Positions 56,639-63,596 of a DNA stretch of 64,000 nucleotides are shown here, in pieces. The first letter of the stretch is position 1. The number at the start of each line of letters is the position of its first letter. A model generated the notes under the pieces. That model ran no database searches. It saw nothing but the letters and a program-made list of their open reading frames with translations, and was not told the DNA's origin. Source of the DNA: an uncultured Clostridia bacterium (lineage in GTDB: Bacteria; Bacillota; Clostridia; Christensenellales; Aristaeellaceae); NCBI GenBank assembly GCA_946407745.1, contig CAMJPQ010000001.1, positions 186,001 to 250,000 of the forward strand, written 5' to 3'. Made by a program: the position numbers and the translations under genes.

Positions 56639-56647
56639 ACGTACACC

Positions 56648-56683
56648 GCTCCCGCGCGGAAAAGCGCGGGGGCTTTTCTTTTT
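56648..56683 (+). terminator. terminator of the late operon
   Basis: A 10 bp stem (56648-56657 with 56664-56673, one G-T pair) around GGAAAA, followed by TTTTCTTTTT. Confidence 0.85.
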
Positions 56684-56725
56684 GACGGGGAGTTTGACAT
56701 ATTTGTTTTATGTAAAATCGGGGGG

Positions 56726-57634
56726 GTGACGACCACGGAAGCGGTGCAGCTGATGATGACGGACGCCGCGGAGATTCAGGCACAGGGCGAGGCGGAAAAA
56801 TACCAGGCCTTTACCGATAAATTCAAGCCCGCGCTGACCACGGACGACTGCTACACGCCCGCGCCGGTTTACGACGCGGTGCTGGAATGGGTGCGGAAGG
56901 AGTACAGCCTGGGCGGCGCGGAAATTGTGCGGCCGTTCTGGCCCGGAGGCGACTACCAGGCGCAGGAATACCCGGAGGGCTGCGCCGTGGTGGACAATCC
57001 GCCTTTTTCCATCATCTCGCAGGTGGTGCGGTGGTACACGCAGAAGGGCGTGCGCTTTTTCCTTTTCGCGCCCGCGTTGACGCTGTTTTCCGGCAGCAAT
57101 TACGACTGCGGCGTGACCTTCATCTGCTGCGGGGTGGGCGTCATCTACGAAAACGGCGCACAGGTGCCCACCAGCTTTGTCACCAACATGGACACCTGCC
57201 TGGCCCGCACCGCGCCGGAGCTCTACCGTCTGGTGGACGAGGCCAGCGTGAAAAACGCGAAGGCGGGCAAGGTGAGCCTGCCGAAGTACGTTTACCCGGA
57301 TCACATCGTCACCGCGGCCATCGCGCAGCGATGGTGCAAGTATGGCGTGGAATGGCGGCTCTCCGCGTCGGACTGCGTGCAGGTGAGCAGCCTGGACGCA
57401 CAGAAGAGCGCCGGGAAGGCGATCTTCGGAAAAGGTTTTCTTTTGTCCGACACCGCCGCCGCTGAACGCGCCGCCGCTGAACGCGCCGCCGCTGAACGCG
57501 CCGCCGCGACCCGGTGGCCACTCAGCGAGAGGGAAAAAGCGATTATTGCCCGCCTTGGAAGGAAATCGACGGAAAACGTCGAAATTCAACACGAACAGGC
57601 GGGGGGGGGTGGCAGCCTGATCTGCCGCTCCTGA
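56726..57634 (+). CDS. adenine methyltransferase-like protein (NPPF motif)
   Basis: A 302-residue protein starting at GTG 56726 (GGGGGG upstream). DNPPF at about residue 93 is the catalytic motif IV of N6-adenine methyltransferases. The preceding IVRPFWPGGDYQ stands where the SAM-binding DPFxGxG motif would be and is altered, so activity is uncertain. The C-terminal part has three AAAER units (15-bp repeats, about 57459-57505). A run of nine G (57601-57609) close to the stop could shift the last residues. It follows the promoter-like GAGTTTGACATATTT. Confidence 0.65.
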   Translation: MTTTEAVQLMMTDAAEIQAQGEAEKYQAFTDKFKPALTTDDCYTPAPVYDAVLEWVRKEYSLGGAEIVRPFWPGGDYQAQEYPEGCAVVDNPPFSIISQVVRWYTQKGVRFFLFAPALTLFSGSNYDCGVTFICCGVGVIYENGAQVPTSFVTNMDTCLARTAPELYRLVDEASVKNAKAGKVSLPKYVYPDHIVTAAIAQRWCKYGVEWRLSASDCVQVSSLDAQKSAGKAIFGKGFLLSDTAAAERAAAERAAAERAAATRWPLSEREKAIIARLGRKSTENVEIQHEQAGGGGSLICRS

Positions 57635-57658
57635 ACATGTAAACAGGAGGAAACCGCA

Positions 57659-57856
57659 ATGCCTGAATGCTCGCATGAATATGAGGTGCGCGTGTGGGAC
57701 GATGAGGAGCTGCAGCCCGCCCTTCCCGACACGGAATACGCGGAGATCGAGTCCGTCCGCCTGCAGTGGCGCGAGGGCAAGCGCGAGCCCTGCCGCGTGC
57801 GCGTGCAGCTGGTGGACGGCAGCGTGATCTACTTCCGCCCGGAGCAGTACACCTGA
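57659..57856 (+). CDS. small acidic hypothetical protein
   Basis: A 65-residue protein (HEYEVRVWDDEELQPALPDTEY, CRVRVQLVDGSVIYFRPEQY), beta-rich. ACAGGAGG precedes the ATG. Family not recognised. It lies between the methyltransferase-like gene and the second recombinase. Confidence 0.55.
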   Translation: MPECSHEYEVRVWDDEELQPALPDTEYAEIESVRLQWREGKREPCRVRVQLVDGSVIYFRPEQYT

Positions 57857-57953
57857 CGGACGAAAAACCGACCGCCGGCCGCGCTTCAGGACGATTCGGC
57901 ATAAAATCCGACCTTACGCAAAAATCAGGACGAAACAACGAGGGGGTATTTCT

Positions 57954-58553
57954 GTGAACCTGGTGCAGCCCATCCGCGACAAGACTCAGATTTCCCGCAT
58001 GGTCAACCTCGCCCAGCGGCATGACCGCCAGTGCGGCGGCGTGAGCTGGGAACTGCTGCTTTCCGTCGGCATGAACACGGGGCTGCGCATCTCGGACATA
58101 CTGGAGCTGCGCGTGGGAGACATCCTTTCCGGCGCGGCCATCCGCCCGAAGAAAACCCGCAAGCGGTCTTCTGCGCGCGTGTTTTTCCAGCTGGACGCCG
58201 CCACCGAGCGCCGCGTGCGCGTGCTGCTCTCCGGGCGTGATCCGCAGGAGTTCGCGTTCGCGTCCCGGCAGAAGGACAAGTACACCGGGGAAAAGAAGGC
58301 CATCTCTCGGCAGCGGGCCTACCAGATCATGCGCGAGCTGGGCAGCGCCGCGGGCGTCAGCGTCCCGATCGGCACGCACAGCCTGCGCAAAACCTACGGA
58401 TATTGGGACTACCAGGCCTTCCGCGACCCGGAAACGCTGCGGAAGGAGCTCGGACATAAAAACATCGCTTCCACGCTGCACTATATCGGCATCAACGAGG
58501 ACAGCATGCGCGAGCACCAGCTGCGCCGCGAGTCACTCACCGCCAGGCCATGA
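57954..58553 (+). CDS. small tyrosine recombinase (catalytic domain only)
   Basis: A 199-residue protein starting at GTG 57954. All catalytic residues are recognisable: Arg in NTGLRISDILELRV, Lys in RPKKTRKRS, HSLRKTYG for His/Arg, ELGHK for the second His, and Tyr in TLHYIG. It has no arm-binding domain and only a short core-binding part. Such small enzymes occur in clostridial and staphylococcal phages, sometimes as inversion or resolution enzymes. It ends at a strong terminator. Confidence 0.85.
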   Translation: MNLVQPIRDKTQISRMVNLAQRHDRQCGGVSWELLLSVGMNTGLRISDILELRVGDILSGAAIRPKKTRKRSSARVFFQLDAATERRVRVLLSGRDPQEFAFASRQKDKYTGEKKAISRQRAYQIMRELGSAAGVSVPIGTHSLRKTYGYWDYQAFRDPETLRKELGHKNIASTLHYIGINEDSMREHQLRRESLTARP

Positions 58554-58570
58554 GCCTGGCTCTTTTTTTT
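58542..58570 (+). terminator. terminator of the recombinase gene
   Basis: A 7 bp stem (58542-58548 with 58554-58560) around CATGA, which contains the stop codon, followed by TCTTTTTTTT. Confidence 0.85.
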
Positions 58571-58766
58571 GTGCCTTTTTTTCGGGGAAGCCGCCCGCCG
58601 CGAAACCCTGGTTTTTCCGTAAAACCCCCTGTTTTCGGGGCGAGTTTGACATATTTCCGCGCAGGTTAAACTCATTTTTTGCCAAAATTTCGCTTCCTCT
58701 TTATGCGCCAAAAACAGCACCCCTTTTGAGTTTAACAGAATACCCGTTGAAGCTAACTCGACGCAT
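58571..58766. other. intergenic region with inverted repeat and promoter-like element
   Basis: No gene is seen. GAGTTTGACATATTT (58642-58656) repeats the 15 bases at 56690-56704 exactly. A 10 bp inverted repeat GTTAAACTCA/TGAGTTTAAC (58665-58674 and 58727-58736) flanks AT-rich sequence. Confidence 0.6.
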
Positions 58767-58792
58767 AAAAAAGAGGCCCCCGCGGGGGCCTC
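58767..58792 (-). terminator. terminator of the minus-strand accessory operon
   Basis: A 20-base perfect GC palindrome (58773-58792) followed on the minus strand by six T. It overlaps the stop codon of the 40-residue gene. Confidence 0.85.
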
Positions 58793-58913
58793 ATCCAAGC
58801 ATCAGTCCGAGGGCGAACAGCAGCGTGAACATCGCGCCGCCCGCCGCGCCCATCAGGCACAGCTGCCACCCGGTCAGGGGTTTCGGATCCGGTTCATAGG
58901 GCCGTGTTGTCAT
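58791..58913 (-). CDS. 40-residue membrane protein
   Basis: The frame starts at ATG 58913 behind GAGGAGGACGAAACC and reads MTTRPYEPDPKPLTGWQLCL, then a Gly/Ala/Leu-rich membrane segment (GAAGGAMFTLLFALGLMLG). It ends inside the terminator. The leader is nearly the same as that of the upstream gene (GACGAAACCATGACA in both). Second gene of a two-gene operon. Function unknown. Confidence 0.65.
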   Translation of the reverse strand: MTTRPYEPDPKPLTGWQLCLMGAAGGAMFTLLFALGLMLG

Positions 58914-58928
58914 GGTTTCGTCCTCCTC

Positions 58929-59147
58929 TCACAGCTCACCGCGGATCATGCGGCGGTGCACGTGGCTGATGGTTTCGTCGTACATCTGCTGGTAGCTGGT
59001 AACGCCGAGCCTGCGCAGGCCGTCGTTGATCGGGAACTCCGCGCGGTAGACCGTTTTGTTTGCGGCCTTCATGGCCTTTTTGTCGGACTGGTTGATCAGG
59101 CGGATGAGGCAGGCCCTCTCGATGCGGCTGAAGCGTTTGCGTGTCAT
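58929..59147 (-). CDS. small basic protein of the RHH-controlled operon
   Basis: A 72-residue basic protein (TRKRFSRIERACLIRLINQSDK, SYQQMYDETISHVHRRMI). ATG 59147 is chosen (GAGGGACGAAACC upstream); the open frame extends further without a ribosome site. The layout suggests a small helical DNA- or protein-binding factor. Its promoter faces that of the RHH gene. Confidence 0.6.
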   Translation of the reverse strand: MTRKRFSRIERACLIRLINQSDKKAMKAANKTVYRAEFPINDGLRRLGVTSYQQMYDETISHVHRRMIRGEL

Positions 59148-59206
59148 GGTTTCGTCCCTCCTGCTGGCTGAAATTCTGCGGGCGATGTGCCCGCCCGGCA
59201 TGTTCA

Positions 59207-59375
59207 ATTATATAACTGTACAGGTAGATTTTACAATGGAAAATCCGGATAAAAAGATTTCCCGGAAAAATCTCCGGAAAACCCTTTTACTGTATAAGCA
59301 TAACTGTACAGTGATACACCAAACCGCAAATACCAGATTTCACAAATTGACAAAATATCTGTACAGTGATAACAT
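59207..59375. promoter_or_regulatory. divergent promoters with three CTGTACAG operators
   Basis: Minus-strand promoter: TTGTAA (59231-59236), 18 bp, TATAAT (59207-59212). Plus-strand promoter: TTGACA (59347-59352), 17 bp, TAACAT (59370-59375). The palindrome CTGTACAG occurs at 59216-59223 (inside the minus promoter spacer), 59304-59311 (between) and 59359-59366 (inside the plus promoter spacer). Confidence 0.8.
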
Positions 59376-59396
59376 GATTTGGAAGGAGGTGATGCC

Positions 59397-59642
59397 ATGT
59401 CCGTCAGCAAGGCCCAGATGGAGGCTACACGCCGGTGGGAGTCCGGCAATTATGACCAAATCCGCCTCGTTGTCCCGAAGGGCACCAAGGCCAGGATCCG
59501 CGCCCAGTCCGCCAGCATCAACGGCTACATTTCCGCCGCCCTCATGGCGGCCCTCGCCCGCGACGAAGCCGCGCACTCCGCGCCGGATCCGTCGGCTGCC
59601 CCGTCCGCCGCTTCGCCCGAAGATCCCCAACCCGGCCCCTGA
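59397..59642 (+). CDS. ribbon-helix-helix (Arc-like) regulator
   Basis: An 81-residue protein. YDQIRLVVPKGTKARIRAQS is the ribbon and first helix, and INGYISAALMAALARD the second helix of an Arc/MetJ-type fold. The Pro/Ala-rich tail is disordered. ATG 59397 has AAGGAGGTGATG upstream. It most likely binds CTGTACAG in its own promoter and the divergent one. Confidence 0.8.
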   Translation: MSVSKAQMEATRRWESGNYDQIRLVVPKGTKARIRAQSASINGYISAALMAALARDEAAHSAPDPSAAPSAASPEDPQPGP

Positions 59643-59721
59643 GCCCGCCACCCCGTCCGTGCTGCGCACCGCCTGCCCTGTGGCCCGCGCGGCCCCGGCC
59701 GGGCGCTCAGCTGCCTACCTG

Positions 59722-59745
59722 GCCCGCCACATCGGCGGGCTTTTT
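59722..59745 (+). terminator. terminator of the RHH gene
   Basis: A 7 bp stem (59722-59728 with 59734-59740) around ACATC, followed by TTTTT. From here to 60080 I see no gene. Confidence 0.8.
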
Positions 59746-60080
59746 CGCTGCGCAAATCCGTGCCGCTCCCCGTGCCGGTTGCCCGGGACTCCCCTGCCCG
59801 TCGCCCGGCCGCGCCCGCCGCCTTTTCCGCGCCAAAACCCCGGTTTTTCTCAGATTTTTGACAGGTACTGCGCCGCCCCTCACGGACCCGGGGCTGGCTT
59901 CGAGCCCACCAGTTGTGTAGATTTTGGCGAAAAAATAGTGATTTCATTCACATTGAGGCAGGCGAAAATGAATATTTTTCGCGCGCGCGGTATATTGAAG
60001 CAAGGACGCGCTAAACAATGCCTTTAACTTCAGAATAGGCGTGAAATTAAGGGATGCGCGGATTTCATATGTTGACAACT

Positions 60081-60100
60081 ATTGCTAACGTATTGCTAAC
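60081..60100 (+). other. putative integrase arm-type sites, right end
   Basis: ATTGCTAAC at 60081-60089 and 60092-60100, matching the pair at 4290-4310. Distance to attR is 40 bases. Confidence 0.75.
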
Positions 60101-60139
60101 ATATTCGTGAAAAGCCAATACCTGCAAGAATCGGAAATG

Positions 60140-60199
60140 CCCTGCTAAGGGAGTAGTCGGGTTATACCGAGCCCGGGTTCAAATCCCGGCTTCTCCGCA
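60140..60199 (+). repeat. attR (60 bp direct repeat)
   Basis: Identical to 4128-4187. It is only the 3' two thirds of tRNA-Ser(GCT), so no functional tRNA remains here. Confidence 0.95.
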
Positions 60200-60204
60200 T
60201 CAAA

Positions 60205-60236
60205 AAACCTGCAGTTTATCAGCTGCGGGTTTTTTT
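60205..60236 (+). terminator. original tRNA-Ser terminator, now at attR
   Basis: A 10 bp stem (60205-60214 with 60223-60232, one G-T pair) followed by a run of T. Before integration it would have ended the tRNA-Ser transcript. Confidence 0.8.
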
Positions 60237-60337
60237 GTCTATTATGCTGCCATACCGCTTCCGCGGTATGGCCATTGCGGAGAATCGTGAAATCAACTGC
60301 CAGGGGGATGTGCTCAAACATTCCCGCGATGGCGCTT

Positions 60338-62512
60338 TTATTCCACCTGGATGGCAAAATCATCTACCGTCACCAATTCTGCCGAGAGCAGCTCCGCCGC
60401 CTTCATATCGGCTTTTTCCTGTAAACCGGCCATGGCGGAGGCATCCACCGTGACATTCTCTTTTACCGGTGTCAGATAAAGCACCAGCGGCTGCGCTTTC
60501 AGTATTTCCGCATAACAGTCCACGCGAAGATCCCACGCATCGCCATTGCAGAAGTTGTCGGAAATCAGCTCATTACCGGCAAATGCGTTGCCGATATCTC
60601 CCCGATAACGCACCCGCAGCAGCACCTGCTTGTGGCCGGTGAGATAGCCTGCAGGAAGATCCACCACATAGCGTCCGCTGCCCACCTGCTGCCATGAAAC
60701 GGGTTCGTGCCGCAGCCCGCTTTCCAGATGGCGATGGAGCACAAAGGCTTTTTCCCGCTCCGACCAGGCATACAAATCGGTACTGCCGCTGTCCATTTCC
60801 ACCTTCAGCCTTTCACCGTCCCACAGCAGGGGCTTGCCGCACAGCCAGGCGGTATTCTGATAAACCCAGAACCGCAGGGCATCCTGCCGGGACAGTGTCA
60901 TAATGAGCTGCCCTCCAGCCTGAAGGGCATCCCCTGCCCTGGTGTGGTATTCCTGGCCATTGACGCAATACACAGGTTTCATCCCATCGGGTGCCATGAA
61001 AAACCATGTGTGTCCAACGTGAGCCAGCGGCTGAGCAGTGGCCCAGTCCAGTGTTGCATCGCCCAAAGGAAGGCCAAAGGGCAGAATGGCGTTTTCACCG
61101 GCAGCGATATCGAACCGGAAGGTGATTTCCCTGTCCGGCAGAAGCAGGTGCACCACGTCGCCCCGGCGGCTGTGCAGCTCGGCATGATCCTGAAAATTGT
61201 TGACGAAAAGAAAGCCGCTGCTCCCTCTGACGCGGACGGAAAAGCGCAAAGGATTCAGATCGCCCGGCTTCAGGTTCTTCAGGTGCTCCGGCAAAACAGC
61301 CTTTGTTTCCTCCAAAAAGCCGGAGAACAGCCTGCAGAACATGTGAATAGTCCTGAGCCGGCCGTAGCTCTCCCTGAGCTGCCCAAATTCCCCGATGGCA
61401 GCCTGATAATCATAGCTGCGTTTGGGGATCTGCCCTTCATTCAGGAATGATGTCCTTTTGCCTGTGGGGGTCGTTCCGCCCTTGTACATATAGTAGCCCA
61501 GAAGATTGCAGCCGCTGCCCAGCTTGATGTTGGCCAGTGCGTCAATGGCACGCATGTCCATACGGAAACGGTATTTGTAGCTGCACATCATGCCGCCCAT
61601 CATTTCGCCGCAGGCGTAGGGGCGTGATTCCGGATCATAGGCCGGTTCAAAATTGTATTCTTTTGTCACGTCGCTGTTGTGGTTGTCACGATAGATGTAC
61701 TCCGGCGTGGAGGGATGAATGCCCTGCCTGCTGTAGAACAGCCATGGCTGATACGAGTATCCGCCCCAGAGCGGGAGCGCTTCTTCCACGGGAACCACAG
61801 CGCCGCCCCAGGCTGTAGCTGTATAGAAGGGTGTATGAATGCCTTCCTTCTGCATCAGCCTTTTCAGGGCCAGCATGTAGGCCATACCGGAATGGCCGAT
61901 GGTAATCCATTCATTTGATACACCGGTAGTCATTTCCCAAGGTGCGCAGGAATGCTGATACTCATTCTCAATCTGCGTGCCCACAATGCAGCCACCCTGA
62001 TGATAGTAGTGGCCGTCCATCTGAAGATGCAGCTGATGAAATAACTTTTGCACCGAACTCAGGAAGCCTGCGTTGTTTTCGCGCACATCATAGGGCTTCC
62101 CGTACAGCCAGTCCGGCAGGCCGCCGTTGCGCATCTCTCCATGGGCAAAGGGGCCGATGCGCACGATTACCATCATGCGGTGTTTCTCGCAGACCTCCAG
62201 AAAGGAACGAAGATTCCGGCAGCCGTCAAAGCGGAAAACGCCCTCTTCCTCCTCGTGGACATTCCAGACCACATAAGTGGACAGAATGCTGATTCCGCCG
62301 CACCGCATCTTGATGATGGCGTCCTCCCACTGGTCCGGAGAGACACGGAAAAAGTGCATCTCTCCGCTGATGCCAAAAAAGGGCTTTCCGTTCAGTGTCA
62401 TATAATAGTTGGTAAACCCTATTCTTTGGCCGGTTGGACTGGAGCCGGAAAAGCGGCTTCCCAGGTCAAAAACCTTCTTATCGAGCATCCGTGACAGGTC
62501 CAATGTGTACAT
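60338..62512 (-). CDS. GH35-type beta-galactosidase-like enzyme
   Basis: A 724-residue protein. The N-terminal barrel has GH35 marks: GISGEMHFFRVSPDQWEDAI, STYVVWNVHEEEEG and QIENEY with the acid/base Glu184. The nucleophile is probably in YACGEMMGG. C-terminal jelly-roll domains are rich in beta strands. No signal peptide is visible, so it acts in the cytoplasm on imported galactosides. GGAG precedes the ATG. It is convergent with the tRNA/prophage end. Confidence 0.8.
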   Translation of the reverse strand: MYTLDLSRMLDKKVFDLGSRFSGSSPTGQRIGFTNYYMTLNGKPFFGISGEMHFFRVSPDQWEDAIIKMRCGGISILSTYVVWNVHEEEEGVFRFDGCRNLRSFLEVCEKHRMMVIVRIGPFAHGEMRNGGLPDWLYGKPYDVRENNAGFLSSVQKLFHQLHLQMDGHYYHQGGCIVGTQIENEYQHSCAPWEMTTGVSNEWITIGHSGMAYMLALKRLMQKEGIHTPFYTATAWGGAVVPVEEALPLWGGYSYQPWLFYSRQGIHPSTPEYIYRDNHNSDVTKEYNFEPAYDPESRPYACGEMMGGMMCSYKYRFRMDMRAIDALANIKLGSGCNLLGYYMYKGGTTPTGKRTSFLNEGQIPKRSYDYQAAIGEFGQLRESYGRLRTIHMFCRLFSGFLEETKAVLPEHLKNLKPGDLNPLRFSVRVRGSSGFLFVNNFQDHAELHSRRGDVVHLLLPDREITFRFDIAAGENAILPFGLPLGDATLDWATAQPLAHVGHTWFFMAPDGMKPVYCVNGQEYHTRAGDALQAGGQLIMTLSRQDALRFWVYQNTAWLCGKPLLWDGERLKVEMDSGSTDLYAWSEREKAFVLHRHLESGLRHEPVSWQQVGSGRYVVDLPAGYLTGHKQVLLRVRYRGDIGNAFAGNELISDNFCNGDAWDLRVDCYAEILKAQPLVLYLTPVKENVTVDASAMAGLQEKADMKAAELLSAELVTVDDFAIQVE

Positions 62513-62541
62513 ATATCATCACTCTCCATGTTGTTTACAGC

Positions 62542-62569
62542 AGTATATCACCGGCAGAAAAATCTGCAA
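62542..62569 (-). promoter_or_regulatory. promoter of the GH35 gene
   Basis: TTGCAG (62564-62569), 16 bp, TATACT (62542-62547) on the minus strand. Confidence 0.6.
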
Positions 62570-62591
62570 GTATGGAGTACGGAAGAAAGCA

Positions 62592-62813
62592 ATGGACCTG
62601 ATGCAGCAAAGACTGGCCGTGTGCGCCGAGGCCTGGTTGGATTACAGCCAGTCACGTGCGGGACATCTCATAGGTAGCCGCTGTTACTACCGCAGTAGAG
62701 AGGTCAAGATTCTGTCGAAGGCGTTAGGGCATACGGATGCGAACACCACTTACAACATCAACATAAGCCTGAAAGGCGGCGCTGACAAAATGCATACTGC
62801 CCTGTATGCATAA
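62592..62813 (+). pseudogene. degenerate C-terminal end of a tyrosine integrase
   Basis: A 73-residue frame that ends SKALGHTDANTTYNINISLK, the last catalytic block of phage and ICE integrases (LGH then TTxNIYxH), but the nucleophile position reads Asn. The rest of the enzyme is missing. It is followed by a 7 bp inverted repeat (62819-62825/62836-62842) and a tRNA-Trp fragment. Together they form the scar of an older element. Confidence 0.65.
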
Positions 62814-62863
62814 GAAAACGATCCGCTCTGCAAAACGGATCGCCGTACCAGAAAGTACATCAG

Positions 62864-62912
62864 TGCAGGGGCTGAAGGATTCGAACCCTCAACAAAGGTT
62901 TTGGAGACCGTT
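62864..62912 (-). pseudogene. 3' fragment of tRNA-Trp (old attachment scar)
   Basis: On the minus strand the sequence from the 5' side of the anticodon stem, through CCA (62902-62904), the T arm (GGGTTCGAATCC) and the acceptor 3' strand (AGCCCCT) is present. The D arm and 5' acceptor strand are absent. This is what remains when an element inserts at the anticodon region of a tRNA. Confidence 0.7.
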
Positions 62913-63051
62913 TGGGAAACGCACAAGAAACAACCATCACGCCCTGTAAACAATGTCATTTCTGGTATTTTGGAAACGCTGAGATGTTTGATCAAAGTAT
63001 TCGGGAAAGCGAGTATTTCGATCAGATATTTTACCTGGTATGTGATAAAAA

Positions 63052-63108
63052 AATACCCGTTCGGGAAGATAGACCGGTCTACTGGCCACATTTTCCCGAA
63101 CGGGTATT
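63052..63108. repeat. 16 bp inverted repeat in a gene-free region
   Basis: A perfect 16 bp inverted repeat (63052-63067 with 63093-63108) surrounds a shorter palindrome (AGACCGGTCT). Related CGGGAA and GAGTATT pieces occur upstream (62999-63018). The whole stretch 62913-63590 has no gene I can support and may be debris of the older element. Confidence 0.75.
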
Positions 63109-63405
63109 CTTGTTTCTTGTGTCCGATTATTATTTATTAAAGAGATAGTACATCCAGCAATCAGTCCTTCGGTTTTTCTTTCTCGAGTATTTGCGGACTT
63201 CGCTGTGGTAAGTGCGGCGTTCATAAGGTGTCCATGGATGATCAGCGGGGCCGCCATATTTACGGCCGATTAAGGAATCAGCAGTGCTTTTCCCGTCGGT
63301 ATACCTGATGTATGCTATTTGACAAGTCCCGTAGGCCTTCCTATTGATTCTATTATGTTTGACAACATGCCGGCTGCTTCTTTCCCCTTGTCATCAAACA
63401 GGTAA

Positions 63406-63453
63406 AGGGGCTGTGATGCCAGGCAATCTCTTAATGCCGTTTTCACAGCCCCT
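63406..63453. repeat. 11 bp inverted repeat
   Basis: AGGGGCTGTGA (63406-63416) and its perfect complement (63443-63453) are separated by 26 bases. No T run follows. It could be a transposon-end remnant or a weak terminator. Confidence 0.6.
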
Positions 63454-63596
63454 AAGATGGGACAGGGTGGTATTTGCATGCTGAGCTCAACAAATCAGGT
63501 CTTCCGTGATGATCTTAACACTTAGAAAGGAAGGCTTGCTGCTCGTTTTACCATGCATCAGTTATGTGTGCGCGCATATAATCAGGGAATTATTCC

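Larger units (their letters stand above)
4128..60199. mobile_element. 56.0 kb prophage (predicted myovirus) in tRNA-Ser(GCT)
   Basis: The element is bounded by the 60 bp att repeats. It carries, in order: integrase, immunity region, early and replication genes, terminase and lambda-type head genes, a contractile tail, fibres, lysis genes and an accessory module with a second recombinase. All essential virion modules look intact, with no frameshifted structural genes apart from the expected tail-chaperone slip. Its base composition is visibly more GC-rich than the chromosome flanks. Confidence 0.95.

Noticed and set aside
59890..59930. tRNA-like T arm (GGCTTCGAGCCC) near the right end
   Set aside because: No matching acceptor, D or anticodon arms surround it; a chance short palindrome is more likely.
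62864..62925. Functional tRNA-Trp gene
   Set aside because: Only the part from the anticodon stem to the 3' end exists; there is no D arm or 5' acceptor strand.
62937..63257. 106-residue minus-strand frame in the right flank
   Set aside because: It crosses the 16 bp inverted repeat, has no ribosome site and shows no recognisable domain; treated as element debris.
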